Of a stretch of 64,000 nt of DNA, positions 13,198 to 24,552 are shown piece after piece. Source of the DNA: Rhexocercosporidium sp. MPI-PUGE-AT-0058 (taxonomy: Eukaryota; Ascomycota; Leotiomycetes; Helotiales); assembly GCA_020746875.1 (NCBI GenBank), contig JAGTJL010000019.1, positions 1,054,001 through 1,118,000 of the forward strand, read 5' to 3'. A model generated the notes under the pieces. The model did no database searches. It was not told the origin of the DNA and saw nothing but the letters and a program-made list of their open reading frames with translations. The first letter of the stretch is position 1. Each line of letters begins with the position of its first letter. Made by a program: the position numbers and the translations under genes.

Positions 13198-14439
13198 TTA
13201 ACGTTTCAACAACACGAATACCACTATCACTGCGAATTCTGCGCAGGGTCCGAATTGAAGTATTTGGTTCACTAAGCAACAAACTTGTCTCCAATAGGCA
13301 CTCCTAACAGTAATGAAGCAGTCGGCTTCCGTTTCTTCAACCGGCAACTCCTCATTCCCAGGGCGATCAATATTTCCATGCAATTGTAGACAGTCGTAGG
13401 TGGTGGCAGGCGGTCACGGCAGACTTGTAGTAGACAGGTAGACTAAGTGCGGAGCCCTGGGAGAGAGTTGGAACGATCAAACTGATCCCGTGATGCTTCT
13501 TCGGTGGAGGCAAAGTGCTCACAGTTAGGTAAAATCGATGTTCGGCAGCACTAAAAACAAACTAGGTCAGCTTAAGTAGGAGAAATACCTGCCATATCAC
13601 AGTCTCCAATTTCTAAATCTACAGAATCCTAAATCTGGATCGGATTTTGACGAAGCGCAATTTATTCCAAATATAAAGACGCTTCCGAATGAATTAAAAG
13701 GCGGGAAAAGACTTACAGTGCATAGTTGCTTCTTGCATGTCACACAGCGTTGATGTGCAGAGAACTTATTCAAAGTACCGTTGATCTCGTACTTTCTCAG
13801 AACAAGATTCATTAGTTGCAGTGTATACGTATCGTCTATCAGGACAAGACCAACGCTGTGCAGAACATGAAACAATCTCATATATGTGATGCGCGCAGCA
13901 AGCTTCCTTAGATTAGCTAACTCTAGTAGTCTAGCAAGGTGTTTGCGTTTCATTGCAAAGCGAGAGAGATAGAATGGGGCTTGGAGATGAGGAATGAAAC
14001 TGATTGAGGACGCGGTCGATGAATTGCAATGGCCACAAAGGGTTGGAAGTGCAATAAATGATACTGGACTGCACTAGATGGGTAGGGATTGGAAGACTTA
14101 CCTGAGGGTTTCTTCAGATCTTCCAGCGTGTCCGTCGTTGTTAGTGCGGTAGGCGAAAGTCAGTTTCATCTGTATTTGATGCCGAGGAGGACTCGAGGAA
14201 GAGCAGCTGAAAATCGAATTACAACCAGGCCCGGCACTATCTTGCTCTGGATTCCCTTAACTTCAGTCATCTTGATCCACATCCTGTATCTCCGCCTCGA
14301 CTTCCTCCAGATTGTCTCCATCCACTGCATGCTGTTCCATTTGAGAAGTTTCCTCGGCATTGTCCGATCTATCAAACATCTCGTCTACCAAGAGAAGCTG
14401 GGGCAGGATGATTTGGATGCTTTCGGTCATCAAAGGCAT
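13198..14439 (-). pseudogene. Cys/His-rich family copy B, decayed
   Basis: Exon 1 (14439-14102) begins MPLMTESIQIILPQ, like the start of copy D, and turns acidic. It has an in-frame TGA at 14265-14263 and TAA at 14259-14257, yet the frame continues afterwards and reaches a GTAAGT donor in the same phase as copy D. Exon 2 ends in the conserved block HQRCVTCKKQLCT. Downstream, pieces of the third exon can still be read: a NCMEILIALGMR stretch near 13380, then after a frame change HYC-stop-ECLLE (TAG in place of a codon between the two Cys) near 13310. At least three nonsense codons and one frameshift make a working product unlikely. The preserved splice phases suggest the decay is fairly recent. 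Confidence 0.6.
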
Positions 14440-14889
14440 GAGATAAAGATCTGGTTACTGGTGACTGTCTACACACGCCAAGGCAAAAGACAGGGTGATG
14501 CTCAGCCATGTTGCACGTGAGACAAGAGATGTTCTGACTTTGGAGGAAGTGGCTTGGACTTCGACAGTAATGTGTCTGATTTGAAGAGGTGACGCGGTCA
14601 TGAAAGGAAGATGTTTAGTGTTGCAAAGCTGCGAAAAGAAAGGAAGGGAGGCACAAGGCTGGGGTTCTTGGTTGGCAGACTTAAAGCGAGCACAACAACA
14701 CTAGCGCCGTCGTAGCTCGAGAAAGTGACAAGGATTTCACCTGCGGTTAAAGGTGGTGAATGATCAGCGGATTGAAAAGATGGGAAACATTTTAAATAAT
14801 CGTTATTAGTATATGGCACATCTGTGGTTAGATGATGTTGCTCGATTGGTGTCATTGTCTTCTTCAAAAGTAAATTCAGGACAGATATA

Positions 14890-16259
14890 TTACTGTGGAT
14901 AAAGAAAGTGTTAGCAGGTATTAAATGAAGTTGATAGACGACTTGTTAATCAAGGAAAATCAAGGGAGGATACTTACTGCTAGTACTTTATCGCCTGTAG
15001 CCGTTTGGAATATCAAGAGTCTAGTGTTTTCCATATACAGACCCAGCTCCACATATTTAATGCATTCCCTGCAATGGAAGAAGCCCCAGAGTTTGGTATC
15101 ACCTGCAAGTCTGTCACCAGCGAGGGCATTCATGCATTCACATCGCTTGATTGTGTCTGGAACCCAAGGCTGGCAGAGTGGTTGGTCACACACACTATGG
15201 AAACGACGTGCGGCAATGGAATCCCGCCGCTGAAGACCGTTTTGCGCTGCGGAAGTTTCTGAGACGTAGAGTTGACAATCCATCACGAGAGACTGCTGAC
15301 AATGCTAGAGAAGATATTGGCTAGAATTTTGCGGTAAGCAAGGGTGCTGTTAACTAGTTAGGGACGTCTTCTCCAACTACTCCCGATGCAATATAGGACA
15401 ACAGTCAAGAAACTGGTAATGCAACCACCTCTTCAAGTGAATCAAAGAGAAAATAGGAAATCCAAATTACAAAACACAGCTGCTTAGCGCAGCGAACACA
15501 TCTCTGAAGCTGATCAAATTGATGTCTGGCACCCGTTTCTTCGCAAGTTTGCAGAGTGAGGGGAATCAGTTTGCTCCACATTATCTGTCTAAATGGCGAT
15601 GGGAAGTTGGCGGGTTGAAAAGCTTCTTGTAGTTCCTCCTTGGTGATAGGCGGAGTTCTTTCCCTAGAAGGGTGGATTAGTTATATTTTCTTCAAGTTAC
15701 TGCTCAAGGTATTGAGAAAAAGAGCTACAGAAGTGGAACGAAGTGGTGTAGGATTTAAGTAAGGCTGTTGCTGGCTTTGGTAAACTCGTAAAAGGACTGG
15801 CAATGGAATATTAATTAGGGGAAGAAAGGAGGGTAGCGAACAGCGGACATGGTTACGAAAGGACTTTAATGAAGGAGATGAACAAGGACCTAAAGCGATT
15901 GAGTCGAGGAGTCGACAACTCAAACAACGTAAGAAGGCTTACATACGAGGATCAATCAAATCCTTGATTGTATAATCCTCCTCTCATTCAGCAGGATTGA
16001 CAACAGGCAAGGGAGGAGCAGACGGAAAGCCAAAGAACGGCGCATGCTCGCTCGTGATGCTGGGCACAGACTCCACGCCATCAAATACCGAGTTGTATTC
16101 TGTATTAGACACCACGTCCTCCCGAGTTTTGTTGTTGGTCTTGTCTTCGCCTGGATTGACAAATTGGTCGCGAAAAAGTCGCACGTGGGGGACGAGACGG
16201 TCGAGGTCTTCTTGGGTGATTCCAAGTTCAGCCATTGTTGGATTTGTGTTATTTGACAA
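14890..16259 (-). pseudogene. Cys/His-rich family copy C, one in-frame TGA
   Basis: Exons 16259-15943, 15663-15471 and 15292-14978, with a stop formed right after the last junction (14892-14890), would give about 275 codons, almost the same as copy D (276 aa). The blocks are in family order: GVESVPSITSE, then HQFDQLQRCVRCAKQLCF, RRDSIAARR, IKRCECMNAL and GFFHCRECIKY. One TGA interrupts exon 1 at 15986-15984, in the phrase PAE-stop-EEDYTIKDL, where copy D reads on without interruption. All splice phases remain intact. It may be a very young pseudogene, an allele, or a sequencing error. The start could also be the ATG at 16235. Confidence 0.55.
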
Positions 16260-17390
16260 GGGTGGAATGAGGGCGGTAGGTAAGTCTGGGCGAATGTGTG
16301 TGCACTTAGCTGTGCTTTGAGGAAGGCAGCAGTTGGGCTCTTCGAGAGTGTAAAGCCGGCGATGAACATGGTGCTAGAGTGCTGAGAGGGCGTGAGATTG
16401 GCGTGTTCGTGCTTTCAAAGCTGATTTCAATGCAGACGCTGTGATTTGAGTGTTGAAATTCAAGTCGAAAGCAATCTAAAAGTGCGCAATGAAGAAGAAA
16501 CGGCAGAAGTCGGAGTTCGAGATTGCAGACTTGGCACAGGGCTGCGATAATCAACAAAGTAAGCGAGCGGCCTCCGCACACGTCTGATTGGCCAACAAGA
16601 CAAGAAGGATAACAAGAGTATGCTAGACTAGGAAGGTCAGTGACAGCAGGGGTCCGTGAGATACAATAACTGCATGAGGCTGATTGAGCTTTCGTTTATA
16701 ATTATACAGGGCTGGGAAGGGGGAGCTGGGCAGTGTGACAATAAACAACATTGAATAGTGCTAGATAGAGGATGAATGACCATGTTGAAGTCATTGCAGC
16801 ATCTGGTAAAGAAACGATCTTGAAGACTATACTGATTTTATCGCCAAACATCTGAATATGATGACGTCTTAGTAGGCAACTTAAATAACAGATAATGGAA
16901 GCGTCGTAAAAAGAAAATGCAGATTCATCTCCAAGTACAGTCAACCATCACTGGCTTCAAAGTCTACAAGACACCACCGATAGCATTCTTCGACATTAAA
17001 CACTACACAACAGCATGCATCCAAAATGCAGGTATCCAAAAATATTTTCCAACCAGGATATCCAAAAACCACTTTCAAACTGAGAGCTAGCTTGCCATTC
17101 TCGAGGAACATTTCGAGTATCCGAATCGCTTTGTGGGGTATCATTCGGACCACAGGACAAGACTTATTGATCAAGAAGCATTGACCCACCACAGGACCTC
17201 TCCATTGTTCCACCCCGCTTGACCTTCTCCACCTCCATTGACAGGATTCAGTCCCTTCATCGCTACCCGCGGCATTTGCCCTGGCACAGAGAATGTGTCG
17301 AAAGCATTCAGTGTGTATGGCATACACACACCAAGGCAAATTTTGCAGAGGCGGGGTAGCTCTGCAGCGGCGGGGTTTCCGCAAGCACAC
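16260..17390. other. Spacer between family copies C and D
   Basis: About 1.1 kb with no gene I can support. Just downstream of the copy D stop, the minus strand has a 78-codon stop-free stretch with several Cys (KCACGNP, LCKICLGVC). It is out of frame with copy D and starts without an ATG, so I treat it as a possible decayed family fragment. Confidence 0.35.
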
Positions 17391-18749
17391 TTATACTCGT
17401 AGATAGTCCTGTCAGTATCTATACCAAAAGCAGCTTAGTGATATGGAGAGGAATCCAAGAAATGTAAACATACCGCCAGAATCTCAAGACCCTGAGGTGT
17501 GATGAACTCCAGTCGGGTCATATTATGCACTCTCATATCCGCAAGTGAATACGTAAGACATTCTTCGCAATGATAGAATCCATCAATTTCCATATTCCGA
17601 ACGTTAGTCGCGGACAGCAGCTTTTCCATACATTCACAACGGTGGGTGGTGATTGGATGGTTGTCGATACATGCTGTGTTGTGGCAAGTGCTTGATATTC
17701 GGGATGCGGCTATTGAGTTGTGTCTGTGGCACCCGACGAGTGCTGCTGAATCCGGAGATGCGAAGCGGGTGCATTGGGAGAGGATACTGTGACGGCAGCT
17801 CTGAGGTAATGTTAGTGAATTATGCTATGATGGGGGGTTTGGGCATGGAATGGACGGTAGATGGTTAATAGAGCAGTGTTATTCGCTCTAGTCGTTGAAT
17901 GACAATATGTGGTATGAGCTTGACAGCGAAGAGAATGATGGCAGCAGATATTGTCCAATCTCCTACGCTCTAAGATATCTTGGAATGAAGGCGAGACTTA
18001 CAGAGCAAAGCTGTCGATCACAGCGTAGACAGCGGTGGTCTTCCTGGAAAGTATGTCGAGCGCCAGAAACCACGCAGGCCTTCAAGGTAAGTATGTCTAG
18101 TCTACTGATGACCACTGGTCCTAATCCTGCGGCGATATGAAGCTTTTGTAGATGTTCTAGACTGACGCGTTGAGCGATGAAGCTGTATTAAGTTAGTCTG
18201 GTCCTTGAATTAGTTGCGAGTGAGCGCAGTGAACAAGCAAGAGGGAAAGATGGAATAGGTGAAGCTGGGAATGAATTCTAGGGTGTGCTATGCCCAGATT
18301 GAAGGCAATGAGGAGTTTGTAACTGTGAACTTGAATTGCTAAAGTATGAAGTTGAACATTGAGGCTTGCAGGAAAGTACGAGCAAGATTCCGGGAGGAGT
18401 GTGTGCCCAGCTGCGGCCAGAAGGGGAAGGGAAGCGTCACTAACCTCAAGAGATCCGTCAAATCTTTCCTGGTGTACCATATTCCTGCTGCAGGAACAAC
18501 AGCAGGTGGGTTTACTAGACCAACCTCGGAAGGGGAGGTGGACGCAGTATCCTCAGCTCCATCAAAGACGGATTCTTGCTCCGCGCTAGTGCAAGAAGCT
18601 GCTCCGTCATCCTCCGCCTCCTTGAACTCTTCACTTTCTTCCTCCTCGACAGCTGGAGACTGGGTGTCCGAGGCTACAAGGCGTTGCTTGACGCGCGCAA
18701 AGTATGGGATGAGATCTTGGAGGATGAATTGTGGGATTTGAGTAGCCAT
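17391..18749 (-). CDS. Cys/His-rich protein, tandem family copy D (unknown function)
   Basis: Four exons (18749-18445, 18182-18002, 17800-17474, 17408-17391) encode about 276 aa, and every junction keeps phase. The N-terminus is MATQIPQFILQDLIPYFARV followed by an acidic Glu/Ala-rich stretch to about residue 60. The middle has SLEHLQKLHIAAGLGPVV. The first Cys block is HRCLRCDRQLCS, at the exon 2/3 junction. Exon 3 has SCRHSILSQC, RHNSIAASRISSTC, HRCECMEKLL and GFYHCEEC. The invariant spacing with copies A-C, CxxC-x3-LC then CxCM-x(about 16)-HCxxC, points to a metal-binding fold; zinc is an inference. No export signal or membrane span is visible. This is the best-preserved copy with the full four-exon layout, and a good reference for the family. 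Confidence 0.65.
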
Positions 18750-19242
18750 CTTGTAATTCGGATGGAGCCGGGAAGGTGGGGAGGGAGGTGGGGATGTTTA
18801 TAGCTCGGAGTTGCGGGCTGTTGTTGGCTGGAGGGTGCGAAGTGAGGTCGAAGGGGACGTCTAGTTTGGGCAGAGGATGGAGGGCAGGTTGACTCGACGA
18901 AGTAGGTCTTGTTCTTGGGGGTTGATTTGTAAATAGACTCGGTTGCACTTGTTTGTTCGAGGCGCAGACAGGAGACCTGGGTTCGAAGCAAAGGTAATGT
19001 GTGAGAGAAAGAATTGAGAAATATGGAAATTGTGAAGATGGTGGGGGATGAAAGAACAAGAAGAGGACTAGAAGAACAAGGCTGGCTATTGACTTCTCAC
19101 GTGCCGAGCGAGCAAGCGGGCGGGTAGGTAGTTAAGTCTAACCCGACGGGAGCTACTAACTCCTAGAGATGCAAGCAGAACAGCAACCAGTCCAAAGCTA
19201 TTTTCCGAGAGACTTATACATATACATACCGAGACAATGGCC

Positions 19243-21083
19243 TCAAGCCCGCCAGATGGCATCGGCCATCTTAACCGCCTCTAGCATCGCATCAACATCA
19301 TGCACCCGCACAATATCCGCACCTCCCTGCACCGCAGCCGCAACAGTCACCGAAGTCCCCATAACCCTCTCATTGGCATTCTTTACACTAGTGATCTTCC
19401 CAATAAAATTCTTGCGGCTCGATCCAATAAGCCACGGCAAGCCTCTCAGGCCAGGCCAATCCCTCAATTCGTCGAAGCAGCGGAGGATTTCGACGTTCTG
19501 CTCAGCGGTCTTTGCGAATCCGATGCCTGGATCGAGAATTATCCGCCAACGACGAACACCTGCTGCTTCGGCGGCTGCTACACGACCGAGAAGCTCGGAT
19601 GCGATAGTTGGGATTAGGCCGGATGGATACGAGGTGAGTCTGGACATCGTTTGGGGAGTCCCGCGCATATGCATAAGAACGACTGTCACGCCGAGTTCGG
19701 CCATGGTGGATAGCATATCAGGATCCATGGTTCCAGCAGATACATCGTTGATGATACTCGCTCCCGCCTTGACCGCGGCTCTGGCAACAGATGCGCGGTA
19801 TGTGTCGACACTGATGTTCAAGCAGGATTGGGGAATGAGCTGTTCCTTAATGACTTCTAAAACACGAGAAGTCTCTTCTTCGACCGACACTTCCTGCACA
19901 CCAGGTGCTGTGCTCTGCCCGCCGGCATCCATGATAGGATCCTCATAGACATGGTATGGCTTAGTTAAAGAGTCTGAATTGGATGTGCTGATGGGAGTTT
20001 CCCCAGGGCGAACCAATTCCCCCCTCCGCCCGAGTCTTTTGATTTAGGTGCTCTAAATTTCTTAAGGTCTACCTCACTTGCTTTGCCATTGTTGGAAAAA
20101 GAATCTGGAGATGCATTCAGGATGGCCATGATGCGCGTGCTGCGCCGTGGGTCGAGACTGCGCAGAGGTTCCGAAGCACCAGGCAGTGGAGTGACAGTAG
20201 TCATGACGGACTTTGAAGATGGAAGTTCATTCAAGTAGTCTTGCGTGACTTTCCAAGGGTTCTTAGGGTCCAAAGGTTTCCCAGGTATCAACCTGAAAGC
20301 ATCAATCCAGGTTCAAAATCCGAAGGAGGGAAGACTTACTCTGCCAGTGGCCTGAGAACAAACTCCCGCTCAAACATCAAGGGATGTGGGACTTGAAGTC
20401 TAGCATTGTCCACTACTTGATCATCGTATAGTAGGATGTCAAGGTCGATATTTCTTGGTCCCTTGTCTACAACCTTCACACGGCCAGATTCATTTTCAAT
20501 GGATTGGAGGGCATCTAGGAGAGCAAGTGGTTCCAGAGACGTTTCTACCTATAATAAGTAAGTGAGAACCAAGATATAGTATATGTAGAATGTGCAAGAC
20601 CAGCCCATGATAGACTCTTAACATTCTCAGCCATCACGTGCAAGGAACACAACTCACCTCAGCAACACCATTTAAGAAGCGGTCCTGATCCTTAACATAC
20701 ATCGGCTCTGTCTCCCATAAACAACTCGTTCTCTTAACAAGAATCTCCTTCTCAGGCATCATGTTGAGTGCTTTCTCAATCCATTCTACCCGATTCCCGA
20801 GATTGCTACCAAGAGCAATATATACCAAATGTTTCTGCCCTGGCTTCGAATATTCGGCGATTTTCGATATATCCGACGCATCGTTGCTCGTAGGCGTAGA
20901 GCCAGGGAGGCCGTGAGGTGTCCATAGTGATGACTTCAGGGGCCCATTGCTCGAACTTTGATGCCATCGAATAGTCAATGGAATTGCCCCCTTCCGGACA
21001 ATCGAAGCTGTCTTGGCTACAACCCTACAGTTGGTTGCCAGAAACCTCCCCCCAATCTTTCCTCCCACTCGGAAAGGCTTCAT
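19243..21083 (-). CDS. FOL1: Bifunctional folate-synthesis enzyme: HPPK - dihydropteroate synthase
   Basis: Four exons (21083-20658, 20548-20340, 20292-20078, 19973-19243) encode about 526 aa. Residues 1-60 look like a mitochondrial targeting peptide (basic, Ser-rich, ending near IRWHQSSS). The HPPK part has YIALGSNLGNRVEWIEKAL, WETEPMYV and GPRNIDLDILLYDD, and pyrophosphorylates 6-hydroxymethyl-dihydropterin. The DHPS part has LNASPDSFS, SVDTYRASV, ASIINDVSAG, LMHMRGTP, ILDPGIGFAKT and IGSSRKNFIGK, and condenses the pterin with p-aminobenzoate. The last intron (20077-19974, 104 nt) is needed because the frame otherwise breaks at a G-rich run. It removes a Gly-rich stretch and restores near-normal spacing between the first two DHPS loops. 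There is no dihydroneopterin aldolase domain. Loop 2 reads GGQSTAPG where many DHPS enzymes have STRPG, and loop 1 reads DSFSNNG where DSFSDGG is usual. Confidence 0.88.
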
Positions 21084-21617
21084 TAGTAGTGTTATGGCGC
21101 AGTCACGGCCATTATGGATGAGATGAGAGGTTGAAGCTTCTCAGCCGAGATCCACTCACCTGCAATTTTCACATGCAGTCACGTGTCAGATCTTAACTTG
21201 AACGTTTCAGTAATCTCACTTTGATAATCGTGCTTATGGTCTGGTACTTGAGCCCATTATATAGCCGCTACTCAGCAATTGCCCTTTTCAAACAGCAACT
21301 AAACACTCGGCTTGACAAGCACATGTTAGCCTGACCCAAACGGAAATGCTGGATCAGGTCGATTATGTCAGCCACCCTCACATCACCTGACACAGCGGCG
21401 GACTCGAACGAGCCGAGGCATTTCCCCAGATTCAGCGGTTAGCTTGGTTCCAGGATCCGAGGGGCTTCCCTCCATCTTTCTTCCCCCATAAAATCAATCT
21501 TCTCCTCATTCTCTCCTTTTACACATCATCCTTCTTACCACGAAGTCATCCTCCCTTTGTCCACCGATTGCATTGTTTCTATCACACATATCCGCATAAT
21601 CCACACAAACCGTCAAG

Positions 21618-22914
21618 ATGGCCTCCAAACGTACGTACAAAGCAAAGCAATCCAAACAATCACATGCCAACCATCAATACACCGCAAACTGACATCTAAA
21701 TCGCAGAACAACTCCGTACAACGGTCACCGACCTTCTCAAGATCCCTCATCCTGTCCTGCTCGCTGGTATGAACGTTGCCGCCGGCCCCAAGCTCGCAGC
21801 AGCCGTCACAAATGCCGGAGGACTTGGTGTTATTGGAGGCGTTGGATACACACCAGACATGCTCCGCGAGCAGATCGCAGAACTCAAGTCTTTCCTTACA
21901 GACAAAAACGCTCCATTCGGTGTCGATTTGCTCCTCCCCCAGGTCGGTGGATCTGCCCGTAAGACAAAGTAAGCACAAACCGGCCAGATTACATCTGCTT
22001 GCTCCCGAGGCATGACTTGATTAGTATTCAAAGGAGCCAAGCTAATTCACATTAATTACAAACAGCTACGATTATACCAAAGGCAAGCTCAACGAGCTTG
22101 TTGATATCATTATCGACAGTGGTGCCAAGCTCTTCGTTTCCGCCGTCGGAGTTCCCCCCCAACATGTCGTTGACCGACTCCACAAAGCTGGCATTCTATA
22201 CATGAATATGATTGGACACCCCAAGCACGTCAAGAAGTGCCTCGATTTGGGCGTCGATATTATCTGCGCACAAGGAGGAGAGGGAGGTGGACACACTGGA
22301 GATGTTCCCACAACCGTCTTGATCCCAGCTGTTGTTGAGCTGTGCAAGGGCAAGAAGAGCCCAATGACCGGGCAACCCGTACAGGTTGTTGCCGCTGGTG
22401 GTATTTACAACGGCCAAACTGTCGCCGCTGCTCTTATGCTCGGCGCCAGCGCCGTCTGGGTCGGTACTCGTTTCATCCTAACTGATGAGGCCGGAGCCCC
22501 CAAGGCTCACCAAGAAGCCGTCCGCACAGCTGGCCACGACGATAATGTCCGCACAATCATCTTCACTGGAAGACCATTGCGGGTACGAAATAACGCATAT
22601 ATCTCGAACTGGGAGACCAACCGCGCTGCGGAGATCAAGGAGCTCACTAGCAAGGGTGTCATTCCTGTTGAGCACGATTTCGAGACTTTGGGTGATGATA
22701 TTGATGATGAAGTATGTTCTAGCCCTCGCCTCACTAGCCCTAAAAGACCTTTACTAACTATAAGCAGACTATGGATAATGCCCGCCCCTTCCTGATGGGT
22801 AAGGCTGCCGCGGTTGTGAACGAGAAGAAGAGTGCCAAGGCTGTTGTCGACGAGTTAGTTACTGATGCCGTTGCTTGGATCCATAAGGGCGAGAAGATGG
22901 TCGCAAAATTGTAG
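21618..22914 (+). CDS. Nitronate monooxygenase (2-nitropropane dioxygenase family)
   Basis: Four exons (21618-21630, 21707-21968, 22066-22711, 22768-22914) encode about 355 aa. The first exon holds only MASK plus one base; all later phases close. It is an FMN-dependent TIM-barrel enzyme that oxidises alkyl nitronates. Visible family features are LLAGMNVAAGP near the start, AGGLGVIGGVGY, the glycine-rich GGEGGGHTGDVPT with the His thought to act as catalytic base, VVAAGGIYNGQTVAAAL for phosphate binding, and GASAVWVGTRFILT. The length is typical. No targeting signal is apparent, so cytosolic location is likely. The pyrimidine-rich stretch upstream (21480-21600) resembles a fungal promoter/leader. 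Its start lies about 535 bp from that of the folate gene in divergent orientation, so they may share a control region. Confidence 0.9.
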
Positions 22915-24552
22915 ATGAAGTTTGCAAACGAGTGGGGATTTGAGCATTGCCAGGGTGGCATTCTTGGATAGTGTATGAATTAGAGTCTGCATGCAAACGA
23001 AAATTATCATCTACTTCCTCTCTTTCTCGTATCATCTACCTTTATGCGCGAGTTCTATCAATATGTGTGTCCTTGTTTCATGCTTCTATCTTTCCCAGAG
23101 CCTGATGCTGTTGTATATATACATTCTGCTTGTTATTTCCATTCGGTAAAATTGCCACGCCTTCCCACACTCGCTCCATGGCTAACTCTACGCCTGCATT
23201 CCCAATTTTACAAATACCGCCTTTTCTCGGAACGATTTCGATTCCGCAGACGCCAAAATCCTGTGCTCTTCTTACATGGGCCACGGCGAAATATTCGAAC
23301 TTCAATGGGATGTGTCTACCTCTCACTCTCCACCTCAATCTCAGGAACAACAGATGAGCGACTGAACAATCTCCACATCACTCCAGGATGAGAGGACATG
23401 CTTGTCTCGTCTACAGCGAACGCAAAACCCTTGCTTCTAGATAAAACTGTTGACATCTTCAATCTACTACCCCATTCCTAACCTTTGTCCACTATGTCGA
23501 CATGTCAAGGCTGTACGGAGAGTAGAACTCGCGTGGTTGCTTTGACCATAATAGATAGACGATGGTGCCGCTTGTTTTGGAATGCTTACTGTGTTTCTTG
23601 TAGTTAGAGTATCTCCGCAGAAGAAGGGAAAAGTTTTGGCGACTTCTAGTTCTTGCCTTCCTCCTGATCTATCATATGAAGGGCTGGGCTGCATATCATC
23701 TTTCTTTACTCTGCAGCACCAATCTTTTTTTTTTTTAAATATATATATCTATGTAACATGTAGCTATTCTTAACATCTGCGGGTATCGTATATTAGAGCC
23801 CACCCCTTTCCGAGCAGATAATACGTAGTTGGTTTGTAGCAACGGCTTTCTTGTATGTAGCGCATTGTCCTGCCTTAGACGTCTGGTTAAACAGATAATC
23901 CCGTTTCAATACATTAACTCTCAAAATAGCTAAATAAGAACAGTTTGTTAGACAAGAAGGAACCTTCGAGCGAATCTCGAAGAGTATGTTGATGTTGCCG
24001 GGCGAAGCCGAGAAGATTATAACGTCTGGAGGCGGTCAGTCAATATGAAAGTTTTCGGCTCTTATAGTCTTCGGATAGTGAATGGGCCGTAAATCAGCGA
24101 CTCGGAGGCGAGGATCATGTCTCAGGAGCTCCGGTAGCGCCACATTGCGCTGTTGTTCTCCCAAACTTTATTCATGACCTGGCGCAGCTAATCGTCGGCT
24201 TCGCTTTTAAGGAAGCGAGCTACGGAGGGAGCCGCCCCGTAAGCGAGGCCGCGATCATCAACAATACCGGCCGGTATCCTACTGTAATTCATACGGAGGC
24301 CCGTCGACCAGTTTCATCCGAAAGCTTATTGGGATGTTCACCACTACAAAGCACGGTGACCATGCTCCTTGCGAAATTATGCATTCGCATTCGCTGAATA
24401 ATGTGCGACGTATTTCCCCTTCAATTGACAAAACGACCTATCGATTCAATCATATATCGAGTATGGACTACTGTGGCCAATTCATTTTTACTTAAACTTG
24501 GCTCGCAATTTGCCCTGACCGTGATCAAGAGCAATCATTTGCAAATATAGCG
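22915..24552. other. Intergenic, no gene seen
   Basis: About 1.6 kb. Frames on both strands are short and show no family motifs. A T-run and (TA)n stretch sit near 23727-23750. The first part is probably the 3' UTR of the nitronate monooxygenase gene. Confidence 0.4.

Noticed and set aside
16941..17390. Cys-rich minus-strand frames just after copy D (KCACGNP, LCKICLGVC)
   Set aside because: The readable stretch is out of frame with the copy D exon and has no start. It could be a decayed fragment, but evidence is too thin for a gene call.
18960..19000. GGGTTCGAAGC, resembling a tRNA T-loop
   Set aside because: No acceptor stem, D-arm or anticodon stem could be built around it on either strand.
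20016..20077. Apparent frameshift at a G-run in the folate gene
   Set aside because: A 104-nt GT-AG intron (20077-19974) explains the frame change and restores the usual spacing between DHPS loops, so it is not a lesion.
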